A program made the translations under genes and the position numbers. Positions 25,759-35,779 of a stretch of 35,818 bases of DNA are shown here, one piece after another (within the stretch, counting starts at the first letter, position 1; every line of letters starts with the position of its first letter). The stretch is from Arthrobacter sp. Leaf141 (lineage in GTDB: Bacteria; Actinomycetota; Actinomycetes; Actinomycetales; Micrococcaceae): the NCBI RefSeq assembly GCF_001424565.1, contig NZ_LMOL01000037.1, positions 1 to 35,818 on the forward strand, read 5' to 3'. The notes beneath the pieces were generated by a model that was not told the DNA's origin, did not search any database, and worked only from the letters and a program-made list of their open reading frames with translations.

Positions 25759-25845
25759 GGGTAGACACCCCTTTCCAAGCTCTCCGCGGACCCGCTAAGC
25801 TTCCCACGGGTCTGGCGCGAAGATGCGGTTAGGGGGTGGACGGTC
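25759..25845. promoter_or_regulatory. Divergent promoter gap between PPTase and the DegT-NRPS operon
   Basis: These 87 bp contain both ribosome sites (GGAAAGGGG for the minus gene; GGGGGTGG before ATG 25846). The promoters must therefore overlap, which suggests a single controller of both operons. No dyad is obvious. Confidence 0.45.
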
Positions 25846-27198
25846 ATGGTCCCAGCGAGCAATACGGACACGGTCTCGAGCGACGCACTGACTCTTCCTC
25901 CGCGGGATGTAGACCGGGCAGAGCTGCAGCTGAGCCACCTTCGCGAGCTCGCAGAGCGCCACCCCGCTGCCTTTCGCGGGCTCTGCACTCGATTGTCCCG
26001 ATGGCCTATTTTCACTGTTGAGGACGAGCTTGCCGTTTCTGATTACGTTAGGTCAGGCCGGATGTCGGTGATCGACCCTAATCAGGGAGTCAGCGAAGAA
26101 CTACTTGACGAGTTTCAGCGGCGGCTCGGGTTACAGCGCTCGTATGGGCTTACGGTCAACAGCGCGACAAACGGGCTGCACGCGGCATATCGTGCTGTCG
26201 GCGTGGGCCCCGGCTCGCAAGTTGCCGCCATAGGCTACACGTTTCACGCCACAGTGACGCCCGCGCTTGACCTCGGCGCCCATCCGATCCTTATGGACGT
26301 CGACTCGTTGACCGGGAACCTTCGCTACGAGGAGGTTTTGCGCACCCTCAATGCCCATCCAGATGTTCAAGCGATCGGTCTCAACCACAATTGGGGTGTT
26401 CCTTGCGCCGACATCGAGCGCATTGCCGAGCTCGCGCGGTCGCGCGGCGTCCCGCTAATTGAGGACTGCTCGCACGCGCACGGAGCGTCCGTCGACGGGC
26501 TTTCGGTGGGTCAATTCGGTACAGTTTCGGTGTTCAGTTTGCAGAGCAAGAAACTCGTCCCAGCCGGGGAGGGCGGCCTCTGCTTCACCGACGACCCCGT
26601 CCTGCACGCTGCGATGCTAACGGTTGGCCATTACGGATTTAAGCGGTCCGGTCCGCCAGACGACGAGTCTTTGCAGCAGACCGGTATTGGTGGCCTGCAG
26701 AACCGGATGCATCCCCTTGCTGCCGTCCTGGCCGTCAGCCAGTTGCGGCGCCTAGGTCAGGTGCTGCGCAACCGTGAGCAAAACGCAGCGCGATTGCGTG
26801 GGGCGCTTCACGACGTGCCGTACCTCACCTTCCCCGAACTCCCGGCCACCAACAGGGCTAGCCATTATGCCTTCCGCGCTCGATACGAGCCGAAGGGCGC
26901 CGATGGTGATCCCCTCGTCGACGTCGTCGCGGCCCTTCGTCGTGCAGGGGTGCCGGTCGAGCTCGACCGCGGCGGCCCTCTCACCAGCAAGACGATCTTC
27001 CAGGAGCAGGTCGACAGTCCGATTTCTCGACTCGACCCAACTCGGCCGCTCTACAAAGATCACGACCTGCCGAACGCCCATGAGTTTTGCCGCCGCTCCG
27101 TCATCTTCCCGGTGTTCTCCCGCGATCCGACCGTGGTCAGAGACGTAATCGACGTGATCGCTGAACGCATCCACATCAGTCGAAAGGCAGTGCCATGA
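25846..27198 (+). CDS. DegT/DnrJ/EryC1-family aminotransferase (AHBA-synthase-like)
   Basis: The 450-residue product is a PLP-dependent sugar-aminotransferase-family protein. Motifs: TVNSATNGLHAAYRAVGVG (cofactor pocket), LIEDCSHAHGA (the Asp binds the pyridine nitrogen), and LQSKKLVPAGEGG with the Schiff-base Lys at residue 236. The family aminates keto-sugars or cyclitols, or makes 3-amino-5-hydroxybenzoate. Relatives by pattern are AHBA synthase and scyllo-inosamine aminotransferases. It overlaps the dioxygenase gene by 4 nt. The first 50 residues are an extra helical segment. In the cluster it likely makes an amino building block or amino sugar. Confidence 0.9.
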   Translation: MVPASNTDTVSSDALTLPPRDVDRAELQLSHLRELAERHPAAFRGLCTRLSRWPIFTVEDELAVSDYVRSGRMSVIDPNQGVSEELLDEFQRRLGLQRSYGLTVNSATNGLHAAYRAVGVGPGSQVAAIGYTFHATVTPALDLGAHPILMDVDSLTGNLRYEEVLRTLNAHPDVQAIGLNHNWGVPCADIERIAELARSRGVPLIEDCSHAHGASVDGLSVGQFGTVSVFSLQSKKLVPAGEGGLCFTDDPVLHAAMLTVGHYGFKRSGPPDDESLQQTGIGGLQNRMHPLAAVLAVSQLRRLGQVLRNREQNAARLRGALHDVPYLTFPELPATNRASHYAFRARYEPKGADGDPLVDVVAALRRAGVPVELDRGGPLTSKTIFQEQVDSPISRLDPTRPLYKDHDLPNAHEFCRRSVIFPVFSRDPTVVRDVIDVIAERIHISRKAVP

Positions 27199-28013
27199 GC
27201 ACAAAAGAGGCCGCCACGCCTGCGCTTACGGACGCGGAGGTAGCCGAGTTTAGGCAGCAGGGTATGTTGCTGCTGCGCCGGGTTCTCGACGACGATGAAG
27301 TCGCGCGCCTTGTCGAAGAGTGCGACCGCCTGATCGCGGACCCGACAACACCGAGCCGACAGCAGCAGGCGGACGGCATCTGGGACAGCATCCGCAACAC
27401 GATCGCTCAATCAGACGAAGCTCGTCGGCTCATCGCGCACCCACGTGTGCTGCCAGCGATCGTGCGCCTGATGGGCACCAACCTGCGTATCATCACGTCG
27501 CACCTGATCTACCGCGACGGCGACAATCCCTCTGGACCAAGTCAGGACCGCATCCCGGCATGGCACCGCGACATCCCGCACGTTAACACAGATCTCGGTT
27601 TCGCTCACACCCCAATGCTGCAGATCAAAGCCGCGTACTGCCTCGCCGACCTTACCGGGAAGGATTCCGGAGGAACCGTGTTCCTGCCCGGCAGCAACCA
27701 TCTCACAAAACGCCCAAGAATCTTGCCGGGTGAGGACCCTGCAGGCGCTGTAGAGCCGGAGATGCGTGCGGGGGACTGCCTGCTGTTCGAGAATCGCACT
27801 ATGCACGCTGGCGGCTGGAATCTATCGGAACGGGTACGCAAGTCGCTGATGATTGCCTACGGATACCGCTGGCTCGCCCCGGCCGACTACCGACGGCAGT
27901 CCGAGGTAGTTCGTGGGCGGATGTCGGAGGTCGAGCGCTTCCTCGTGGGCGAGTCGCGGGGCCCCTCGGACGAGTTCGTCTTGGGCGGTTTGGGGAACCC
28001 GCTCGACGCCTAA
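27195..28013 (+). CDS. Phytanoyl-CoA dioxygenase-family hydroxylase
   Basis: The 272-residue product is an Fe(II)/2-oxoglutarate dioxygenase of the PhyH family. Iron ligands are His124 and Asp126 (WHRDIPH) and His204 (TMHAGGW), with a nearby Arg (ERVRKS) for 2-oxoglutarate. The N-terminus LRRVLDDDEVARLVEEC is also typical. It hydroxylates or otherwise oxidises a C-H bond. It follows the DegT gene with an ATGA overlap (27195-27198). The likely substrate is an amino acid or the amino product of the neighbouring enzyme. Confidence 0.9.
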   Translation: MSTKEAATPALTDAEVAEFRQQGMLLLRRVLDDDEVARLVEECDRLIADPTTPSRQQQADGIWDSIRNTIAQSDEARRLIAHPRVLPAIVRLMGTNLRIITSHLIYRDGDNPSGPSQDRIPAWHRDIPHVNTDLGFAHTPMLQIKAAYCLADLTGKDSGGTVFLPGSNHLTKRPRILPGEDPAGAVEPEMRAGDCLLFENRTMHAGGWNLSERVRKSLMIAYGYRWLAPADYRRQSEVVRGRMSEVERFLVGESRGPSDEFVLGGLGNPLDA

Positions 28014-28070
28014 TAGCGCTAGTCCCCTGATCCAAGTACCCCGACAGTTTTGCGAGAGAAAGAGCTTCAG

Positions 28071-29519
28071 ATGAGTGTGTCCGGACCAGCGGTAGTCCTC
28101 GCGGCGAGTGTTGTGATCGCTGTGCTGTTGTTCATCGTCATCCGCCGATTCCGTGGCACCAAGGACCAGATGCTGGTGGCTGACCGGTCGGTTGGTGTAC
28201 TGACCGGCAGCCTGTCCGTGGCCGCTGCCTGGGTGTGGGCGCCTGCCTTGTTCGTGTCTTCGCAGAAGGCCTACGAAAGCGGTGTGGCCGGGCTCTTCTG
28301 GTTTGCCCTACCCAACGCGCTTGCGCTCGTACTCTTCGCGTTCATCGCCCACCGCGCCCGTACAATGCTGCCTCAGGGCTACACGCTGCCAGAGTTCACC
28401 CGCCACAGGCTCGGCACCACGGCGCGCCGGGCATATATGAGCGTGGAGTTCATCGTGCAGACCTACGCGGTGATCGTCCAGTTCACCGCCTGCCTGCTGC
28501 TGCTGCAGATGCTCACAGGCATCGACCGGGTGCCACTGCTGATCGTGGTCGCGGCATTGTTCGCAATTATCGCCACGACACGGGGTATCCGGTCGAACAT
28601 TACGGTCGACATCGCCAAGGCCGGCATGATCGCCGTGCTCGCGATCCTTATTGTTCCGCTGATTGCGAGTTCGCGCAGCGCACTTGACGACGGCCTCGGC
28701 GGCCTTGCCGGCACGCCGAACCCACTCGACCCCGCGTTGATTTGGACCTTCGGCATCCCGATCTCGATCTCGCTGCTCTCGGGTATTACGGTCGACCAGC
28801 AGCAGTGGCAGCGGGCATTCTCGATGCGGCAGGCAACCGTGCGACGGACCTTTCTCTGGGGATCCCTATTGTTCGCGGCCGTGCCCATAGTGCTCGGCAT
28901 CCCCGGGTTAGTCGCCGCGGGCGGACTTGCCCCGGGTGCCATCACCAACACCCAACTCTCTGGATTCCACGCCGTCGCAGCGTACCTACCGGGGTTCGGC
29001 GTCGTGCTCTTCGTTTCTGCGGTGGTGTTCGCGCTTGCGGCCGCGGGCGCCTCCGCGGTATCGGCGGCTGGCTCCGTCGGTGGCGTGGACCTCTTCAAGG
29101 GCTGGATCAGGCCTGATGCTTCCGACGCTCAAGTAGCTCGAGCGAGCCGAATCACCATGATCGTGATCGTGCTAATCGGCCTCTGCGTCGCGCTCATTCC
29201 GAACGTGCAGGTCTTGTACCTGCTGTTGCTGGTCGGATCGATCCGCGCCGCCTTCATGGTGCCCACCCTCCTCATGTTGTTCTGGCCGCGGCTCACCAAC
29301 GCGGGCGCTCTTGCCGGGATCACGAGCGGTATGGTTGTAGGCCTGCCGGTGTTCATTGCTGGCAGTGCATTGCAGCTCAGCACGCTTCAGACTTTCGGAG
29401 TGTTGCTGCCGGTCCTGGTGAGTGCCATAGTCAGCTTGGTGGTATCGCTGCTCTCGCGGCGCGGGGACACCTTACCCTTCGCTGGGGGACCAGCCGCCGC
29501 TGATGTGGAGGTTCAGTGA
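28071..29519 (+). CDS. Sodium:solute symporter-family transporter (SSS)
   Basis: The 482-residue product is very hydrophobic, with roughly 13 membrane helices, in the layout of the sodium/solute symporter family (PutP/SglT fold). ATG 28071 is chosen with GAGAAAG upstream; a TTG 7 codons earlier is less likely. It follows the dioxygenase by 57 bp and overlaps the first NRPS gene by 4 nt. SSS proteins normally import; here it may import a precursor, or the cluster may use it for export in an unusual way. It has no close sign of a specific substrate. Confidence 0.87.
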   Translation: MSVSGPAVVLAASVVIAVLLFIVIRRFRGTKDQMLVADRSVGVLTGSLSVAAAWVWAPALFVSSQKAYESGVAGLFWFALPNALALVLFAFIAHRARTMLPQGYTLPEFTRHRLGTTARRAYMSVEFIVQTYAVIVQFTACLLLLQMLTGIDRVPLLIVVAALFAIIATTRGIRSNITVDIAKAGMIAVLAILIVPLIASSRSALDDGLGGLAGTPNPLDPALIWTFGIPISISLLSGITVDQQQWQRAFSMRQATVRRTFLWGSLLFAAVPIVLGIPGLVAAGGLAPGAITNTQLSGFHAVAAYLPGFGVVLFVSAVVFALAAAGASAVSAAGSVGGVDLFKGWIRPDASDAQVARASRITMIVIVLIGLCVALIPNVQVLYLLLLVGSIRAAFMVPTLLMLFWPRLTNAGALAGITSGMVVGLPVFIAGSALQLSTLQTFGVLLPVLVSAIVSLVVSLLSRRGDTLPFAGGPAAADVEVQ

Positions 29520-32500
29520 CACGTTTTCCGCTCGCCCCGCGCCAACGGCGCATGTGGATCGCACAACAGCTCCGCGGCCACGAAGCTGTCTACCAAATTA
29601 CGGTGGTATTCAAACTACGCGGCCTGCTCGACTCGGATGCGCTTGAGCACGCCGTGTACGACCTTACCCAACGCCACCCCGCCCTGCGCTCGCAGGTCGA
29701 CACGGCCCATGGCCTGCCTGAACAGATAGTGACCGACGCCTGGTCGGCGTATTCCGTCGCGGACCTTTCGGCATTGACCGGCACCGAAGCTCTGCAGGCT
29801 GAGCGTAGCGAGGTGGAAGCGGCATCCCGCGCGGGTATCAACCTGGCCGCAGAACCCGCGCTGCGGGTGCGGCTGCTGCGTCTGGCCGATGCACGACACC
29901 TGCTGATTGTCTGCGTACACCACATGATGTCCGATATGATCTCGATGGACATCATCGGGCGTGATCTGACTGAGCTCTACAACGCGCGGGTCGAGAAGCG
30001 CATGGCGCGACTGCCCGAGCTGAAACTGACCTACGGGCAGTACGCGGTTACCGAGAACTCGCGCGCCGACGGGTCGGCCGAGGGACGCGCCGCCGCCGCC
30101 GACCATTGGGCCTCGATCCTCGACGGCGCTCCTACCCGGCTCACGCTACCCTGGGATGCTGTAACCTCGGCGGCGAGCCGCGGCTCTAGTGCTGTCGAAG
30201 GACTCACCTGCGCGCGGCGAACCATGACCGGACTGCGAGAGAGCGCGGGCCGATACCGCACCACGCTGTTCACAGTACTGCTGGCCGGATTCCAGTGCTA
30301 TCTGCACGGGATCACCGGCCATGACGTTACGAACGTCGGCACGTTCGTGGCAGTGAGGCACCGGAGCGAACTAGAGAACATGGTTGGCTTGCTTTTCGAT
30401 GAGGTCCCGGTCGTCGCGCGCTTCTCCCCCGACACAACATTTTCTCAGGTGGTGGCATCGGTGCGCGCACAACTCGTCGATGCGCTCCACTACACCGGCA
30501 ACGAGGTTGCAGAGGCTGCGCGGCGCTCTGTAGACATTGCGGCACCGACTGAGCCGCCCTTCAACGTCACCATGCAGATGTACCGGCGTTCGCCGGGTCG
30601 GCTCGCCTTCGATGGGCTTGAGGCGGAACAGCACCGGGTCTTTGTAGGCGCCAAGTACGACCTCATGCTGTACGCCGCAGCGTCGGACACCGGGCTCGAC
30701 CTCTGGTTCAACTACGACGCTGCCCTCTTCGAGCGTGAAACCGTGCGTCGGTTGCTTCAGGGGCTGAACCATCTGCTGAGTCAACTCGCATCCGGCGGCG
30801 ACCCTCTCGTGAACGACCTAGAGATAGTACTCCCGGCCGAGCGTGCGCGCCTGCTGCAGGCCGCCTACGGCCCTTTAACTGAGTACCCGTCCGACACCGG
30901 CATCGACCCGCTGTTTCACGCAACCGTTGCGGCGCATCCAACTCACACTGCCGTGCTCTGGTCACCGAGACCGGGAGAGACGGCGAGCATGACATACGCC
31001 GAGCTGGATGCCCAGGCGCAGAGCGTCGCAGCTCGACTGGCAGAATCCTGCGTGGTATCCGGTGGCGTGGTAGGCGTGCTCGTCGAACGTGACGGCCGAC
31101 TCGCCTCGGCATACCTCGGAGTGCTGCGCGCCGGGGCCTCCGTACTACTGCTCGACAGCGCCACACCACCAGAGTACGTCCGATCGGCCCTGAACGAGGC
31201 GGGAGCGACTGTGGTGCTGGCCGACAAGGCGGCGGCCGGACGGCACGCACTAGAAGGGTTCCCGGTAGTCCGACTCGAAGAGGCGTTGGAGGTGGACGCG
31301 GACAACGAATTCCGGGCCGCAAACCGCGGCGGAGATGCACCCGCATTCCTAGTACGTACCTCAGGTACCACTGGCCCCTCCAAAGCCGTCGTGTTAGGAC
31401 ACCGAGGCATTGTGAATCAGGTGTACCATCGCCGTGCAATCTTTGATGTAACCCCACAGGACGTGATCGCACTGAGCCTCTCGGTCGCGTTCTCCGCCCT
31501 GCCGATGCAGCTTCTCGTGCCGTTGCTGTCCGGGGCGACCCTCGCGATTTGCGATGCTCCGACCGCGCGCAGCCCCGAGGCCCTGTTCGAGTTCGCCAAC
31601 GAAGCCGGCGTGACTATCCTCGAGGTGACCCCGTCGCTGCTAGCGGGCCTCCCGGCACACGTGCCCGCACCTCGCGCGCTCAGCACCATCATCACGGCTG
31701 GCGAGAAGCTGTCGCGGCGTCTCGCAAACGACATCCTAGAGCGTTTCTCCAGCGCTCGCCTCGCCACCACATGGGGGCAGTCGGAAGCTGCCGGCATCAT
31801 GTGCTGCGGCTTCGTTAGTCCCGGTGACGAGGCGCAGGAAGTTTCCGAGGGCTTTCCGTCAGCCAACAACCGACTGTATTTGCTTGATCAGAGGATGCGG
31901 CCGGTGCCGTATGGCGTGGAGGGCCATGCCTACTTCGCGGGGCCGAGCGTGGCGCTTGGGCACATCGGCACCGCGGACGCGAGCACAACGTTCAGCGATG
32001 ACCCGTGGATGCCCGGGGAACGTATGGTCCGCACGGGTGACCGCGCGATCCGCCGGCCGAACGGCAGCGTCGTAATGCGCGGCCGGCTCGACTCGGTGGT
32101 CAAGGTGCGTGGTAACAGGGTGGATCTCGGCGACGTGACAGCGGCGCTACTCGACCACTCGCGCGTGCGTGAAGCACTCGCCGTCGTCCGTCGCGTTGAC
32201 GACGAGGTAGAGCTATGGGCTCATGTACATGCGGACCCCGGACTGCACCCCGCGGACCTCCACGAGGCGCTTCGCAGTTGCCTCCCAGAATTCATGCGCC
32301 CGCGGTTGCAGTTCGAGTCAGAGCCGTTCCCGCGTACTCCGAGCGGCAAAGTCGACGCACTCCGACTGCCGCCGATCATTCCTCACCTCCTCATCACGGA
32401 ACAGACCCCGCCGCTCACACCGTGGGAGCAGCGAGTCGCGGAGCAGTGGGAGCGCACGCTCGGCGTGCCGGTCGACGGCACAAGCGACTTTTTCCAGCTC

Positions 32501-32659
32501 GGCGGACATTCACTAAAGGCGATGGCGCTCTGCGCCGCCGTGGCCAAGGTGCTCGGCGCGCCGGTCTCGGTGAAGTTAGTATTCGAGCGCCCGGTGCTGC
32601 GAGACTTTGCCGCTGCCATTGTCCCTAAAGACGGTCGGAAGGTCGATGCCCCCAACTGA
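29516..32659 (+). CDS. Single-module NRPS, C-A-T
   Basis: The 1047-residue product starts at GTG 29516 inside the symporter stop. The condensation domain (1 to about 430) has HHMMSDM, with His135-His136 and Asp140 as catalytic site. The adenylation domain (about 450-950) has TSGTTGPSKAV (A3), TTWGQSEAAG (A5), VKVRGNRVDLGDV (A8) and PSGKVDALRLP with the catalytic Lys. The carrier domain has FFQLGGHSLKAM with Ser999 for phosphopantetheine. At the position of Asp235 (GrsA numbering) stands Ser660 (FSALPMQ), so the substrate is not a normal alpha-amino acid. No thioesterase. The condensation domain at the N-terminus needs an acyl or aminoacyl donor from elsewhere. Confidence 0.92.
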   Translation: MTRFPLAPRQRRMWIAQQLRGHEAVYQITVVFKLRGLLDSDALEHAVYDLTQRHPALRSQVDTAHGLPEQIVTDAWSAYSVADLSALTGTEALQAERSEVEAASRAGINLAAEPALRVRLLRLADARHLLIVCVHHMMSDMISMDIIGRDLTELYNARVEKRMARLPELKLTYGQYAVTENSRADGSAEGRAAAADHWASILDGAPTRLTLPWDAVTSAASRGSSAVEGLTCARRTMTGLRESAGRYRTTLFTVLLAGFQCYLHGITGHDVTNVGTFVAVRHRSELENMVGLLFDEVPVVARFSPDTTFSQVVASVRAQLVDALHYTGNEVAEAARRSVDIAAPTEPPFNVTMQMYRRSPGRLAFDGLEAEQHRVFVGAKYDLMLYAAASDTGLDLWFNYDAALFERETVRRLLQGLNHLLSQLASGGDPLVNDLEIVLPAERARLLQAAYGPLTEYPSDTGIDPLFHATVAAHPTHTAVLWSPRPGETASMTYAELDAQAQSVAARLAESCVVSGGVVGVLVERDGRLASAYLGVLRAGASVLLLDSATPPEYVRSALNEAGATVVLADKAAAGRHALEGFPVVRLEEALEVDADNEFRAANRGGDAPAFLVRTSGTTGPSKAVVLGHRGIVNQVYHRRAIFDVTPQDVIALSLSVAFSALPMQLLVPLLSGATLAICDAPTARSPEALFEFANEAGVTILEVTPSLLAGLPAHVPAPRALSTIITAGEKLSRRLANDILERFSSARLATTWGQSEAAGIMCCGFVSPGDEAQEVSEGFPSANNRLYLLDQRMRPVPYGVEGHAYFAGPSVALGHIGTADASTTFSDDPWMPGERMVRTGDRAIRRPNGSVVMRGRLDSVVKVRGNRVDLGDVTAALLDHSRVREALAVVRRVDDEVELWAHVHADPGLHPADLHEALRSCLPEFMRPRLQFESEPFPRTPSGKVDALRLPPIIPHLLITEQTPPLTPWEQRVAEQWERTLGVPVDGTSDFFQLGGHSLKAMALCAAVAKVLGAPVSVKLVFERPVLRDFAAAIVPKDGRKVDAPN

Positions 32660-35600
32660 TTCCGCGTTTATTCCGCTCACCCCGGCGCAAGGCCGCATCT
32701 GGGCAGACCAGCAGTTGCGGCCGGGAAGCGCGTTCTACAACATTAACCGCGTCGTCGAGGTGGAAGGCGCCCTCGACGTTCCGCGGTTGGAGGACGCGGT
32801 CACGCTGGTCTGCGCCGCGCACGACTCGCTGCGCTTCCGCTTCGGCGAAGCCGGCGGAGTGCCCCACCAGAATCCGGTCCCGGTGATGGGCGCAGACGTT
32901 CTGCGGGTGTGCGATGTTTCCGCAACCGAAGAGCCCGAGCGCGAGACGCAGCGCTTGGTCCGGCAGGAGCAGCTTCGACCAATGGACCTCGTAAAGGAGG
33001 GGCCGCTGCGGGTGCTCGCGGTGCAGATCGCGGCAGACCGGCACGTGCTGCTGTTCCAGACACACCACATTGTTTCGGACTGGTGGGGAGGCGGCGTCTT
33101 CGTTCGCGCTCTCTCTCGCGCCTACAACGACGGGGTGCTGCCGCGCGACCCACAGGCGCAATTCCAGGGATATATCGAGGCTCAGCTCGCTAACGACCGC
33201 CAGCGCATCCACGCCGACACGGCCGCTCTGGCAGCCTACCTCGCCCCGGGCATCCAGCGGCTGAATCTGCCGTACAGTGTTGATCCGGCCGTGGCTCGGC
33301 GCAGTGGTGGATCCGTCCAGCTCAGCGTGCGGGCCGAAAATCGGGCGAGGCTGGCGCGGCAGGCTGCCGCCGGGGCGGCGAGCGAATATATGTTTCTGCT
33401 TGCCGCGCTGTCCTGTGTGCTGCAGCGGTGGACCGGCTCGGAGGAGTTCACAATCGGCGTGTACGTCGCCGACCGCAGCACCCCGGCGACCGCGGACATG
33501 ATCGGCCTGCTGTTCGAGGGGCTTCCCGTGCGCATCGCCGTCGACTCGACCACGACTTTCGCTGAGGTGCTTGCCCAGGTGCGTGACGGTGTACTCATGT
33601 TGCTTACGCATCCCACCGCCGACCCCGAGGAGCTCGCACGTGAGCTCGGTGGCACCAACTCTGGAATGGCTACCCTTTTCGATGTGACCTTTCAGATGTA
33701 CCCGGCTCGCACCAGCGTGCCCCGGCTCGGAACGCTGCGTACGCGCGGGAACCGTCTCGTGCAGGAAACGCTGCACGACCTCATGGCCTACGCGCACGAA
33801 GGCCCGGACGGGCTTGAGCTTCGCCTACAGTACGACGCGTCGCTGCTCCATGAAGACGCCGTCACCGCGGTGCTCGCTGCCTGGCGGTCAGTGCTGATCG
33901 CAGCGGCATTAAACCCAGCAATTCCGGTCGCCGACCTAGACCTCAGCATCGGCACCGACAACTACGAGGTCGGCTCGAGAACCGAGGGCGCCCGTACCGA
34001 AGACGCGACAAGCCTACTACTCGAGCTGACACGTGTCTTGAAAGACAATCCAGGACGCGCCGTGCTTTTCGACGCGGAGGGTGCCGTCGAGCCGTGGACC
34101 GCAGACCAACTGGCCGTCGCCATAGATTGTGCTGCGGAAGCGATAACGGGCCGGGTGTCGCCGGGAAATACGGTTGCGCTGCTCGCGCCGGTCGGGCCGA
34201 TGCTGATTGTCGCCTGGCTCGCGCTTCTGCGCTCCGGGGTCATGACCCTGGTCCTTGATCCGAACGAGCCGGCCGAGCGGTTTCGCTACATGCTACGTGA
34301 CAGCGGGGCGCAGTTGCTGGTCTGCGATGCTGATAGCCCAGCTTTGGCGTTCGTACCCGAGGACCTGCCGCGTCTACGCTTCAACGAGCTGGCCGAGCAT
34401 TCGGATGGTTTCCCGCGTACGGTGGAAGCTACGCTACCCGAGGCGGACGACGATAAGCCTGCGGCACTCGTCTACACCTCAGGATCGACAGGCCGGCCTA
34501 AGGGCGTAATACTGAGCCGGTCGGGACTCTATAACCAGGCGCTGCACCGGATCGATCTACTGGGGCTTGCGCCCGGCGTCGGCACGGGCATCACCCTGTC
34601 AGCGCACTTCGTCACCTTCCCTCTCGAAGTTCTCTCGGCCCTCCTGTCTACGGCACCGCTCACCTTGTTTCCCCGCCGTCTCCTGCAAAGCCCCGCCGAC
34701 CTACTGCGCTCGCCCGGGGGTCAGCGACTCGAGATTGCTGAGCTCTCGGTGGCGGGCCTCGACGCCCTGTTATATTCCATCGAACAGACGGGACAGACGC
34801 CGGATCTTCCGCGCCTGCGCACGGTACTCGTAGCAGGCGAGAAGCTACGTCCTCAGCTGGCACACCGATTTTCACGATGCTTTCCCGGCATCCATCTCGT
34901 CAACGCCTACGGCATGACCGAGACCTCGGGTATGGTCGCGAGCAGGACGGTGACCGACCCCGCAGCGTTCACTGAGGGTGAACCCACGCGCAACTGCGTG
35001 TTGGAGGTGGTCGACCAACGCGGACGCGTGATTCCGCGCGGATGGGCGGGGGAACTACGGGTCTCGGGTCGGCAGGTAGCAATCGGCTACTGGCGCAAGC
35101 CAGGACTGACCGCCGAACGTTTCGGCGTTGGTTTGGACGGCCGCTCGGTGATGACGGGCGACCTAGCCCGCATGACATCGGAGGGCACCATCGAAATCCT
35201 AGGTCGCATGGACGACCAGCTGTCGTTGCGGGGATTCCGTATCGAGCCGACTGAGATTAGCCGAACTATTGAGGCGCACCCTGCGGTCACGCGCGCGGAA
35301 GTGGCTCTTTGGCCGGTCCCAGACGGAGACGGCTATTTGGTGGCATACCTGCTAACCAACCGCGAAGTGCCGCAAGCGGAGCTGCGCGAGCACTGTATGG
35401 CCCACCTGCCCCCCGCCATGGTGCCGCGGCAATTTGTGCGTGTTGAGGAGTACCCGCGCGGGCGAACCGGCAAACTCGACGCCCGGCTGTTGCCAGCCCC
35501 TGCAGAACTCACGACGCCTGCGCGCCCCCCATCCTCGCCCCTTGAGCTGGTTCTCGCGGCCATCTGGCGGGATGTACTGGGCGTCCAGGAGTTATCGCTT

Positions 35601-35759
35601 GATAGCGACTTCTTCGAAATTGGCGGTCAGTCGCTCGCGGCTGTGCGCGTCGTGGCGCGCATCCACGCCATACTCGGTATTGAGCTTAACGCAAATGCCG
35701 TATTCGAGCACCCGACTCTGGAGTTACTCGCCAGGCGGATATCATCTGGATCAATCTAG
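32646..35759 (+). CDS. Single-module NRPS, C-A-T, second
   Basis: The product has 1037 residues from ATG 32646, preceded by GGAAGG and overlapping the first NRPS by 14 bp. A longer reading from 32607 is out of the usual family start. The condensation domain has His140-His141 and Asp145 (HHIVSDWWGGG). Adenylation motifs: YTSGSTGRPKGV, NAYGMTETSG, LRGFRIEPTEI (normally ELGEI), RTGKLDARLLP. The carrier has FFEIGGQSLAAV with Ser996. Asp235 is replaced by Val656 (FVTFPLEV), as in the first module an unusual substrate pocket. It is the last gene of the operon and is followed by a hairpin. No release domain is seen. Confidence 0.92.
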   Translation: MPPTDSAFIPLTPAQGRIWADQQLRPGSAFYNINRVVEVEGALDVPRLEDAVTLVCAAHDSLRFRFGEAGGVPHQNPVPVMGADVLRVCDVSATEEPERETQRLVRQEQLRPMDLVKEGPLRVLAVQIAADRHVLLFQTHHIVSDWWGGGVFVRALSRAYNDGVLPRDPQAQFQGYIEAQLANDRQRIHADTAALAAYLAPGIQRLNLPYSVDPAVARRSGGSVQLSVRAENRARLARQAAAGAASEYMFLLAALSCVLQRWTGSEEFTIGVYVADRSTPATADMIGLLFEGLPVRIAVDSTTTFAEVLAQVRDGVLMLLTHPTADPEELARELGGTNSGMATLFDVTFQMYPARTSVPRLGTLRTRGNRLVQETLHDLMAYAHEGPDGLELRLQYDASLLHEDAVTAVLAAWRSVLIAAALNPAIPVADLDLSIGTDNYEVGSRTEGARTEDATSLLLELTRVLKDNPGRAVLFDAEGAVEPWTADQLAVAIDCAAEAITGRVSPGNTVALLAPVGPMLIVAWLALLRSGVMTLVLDPNEPAERFRYMLRDSGAQLLVCDADSPALAFVPEDLPRLRFNELAEHSDGFPRTVEATLPEADDDKPAALVYTSGSTGRPKGVILSRSGLYNQALHRIDLLGLAPGVGTGITLSAHFVTFPLEVLSALLSTAPLTLFPRRLLQSPADLLRSPGGQRLEIAELSVAGLDALLYSIEQTGQTPDLPRLRTVLVAGEKLRPQLAHRFSRCFPGIHLVNAYGMTETSGMVASRTVTDPAAFTEGEPTRNCVLEVVDQRGRVIPRGWAGELRVSGRQVAIGYWRKPGLTAERFGVGLDGRSVMTGDLARMTSEGTIEILGRMDDQLSLRGFRIEPTEISRTIEAHPAVTRAEVALWPVPDGDGYLVAYLLTNREVPQAELREHCMAHLPPAMVPRQFVRVEEYPRGRTGKLDARLLPAPAELTTPARPPSSPLELVLAAIWRDVLGVQELSLDSDFFEIGGQSLAAVRVVARIHAILGIELNANAVFEHPTLELLARRISSGSI

Positions 35760-35779
35760 ACGATATGAAGTGTGGCGGG

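Noticed and set aside
28463..29098. 211-residue minus frame opposite the symporter
   Set aside because: Mirror frame of a GC-rich gene; Ser/Thr/Arg-rich without domain features.
32625..33797. 390-residue minus frame opposite the second NRPS
   Set aside because: Antisense shadow of the condensation domain in high-GC DNA; no motifs.
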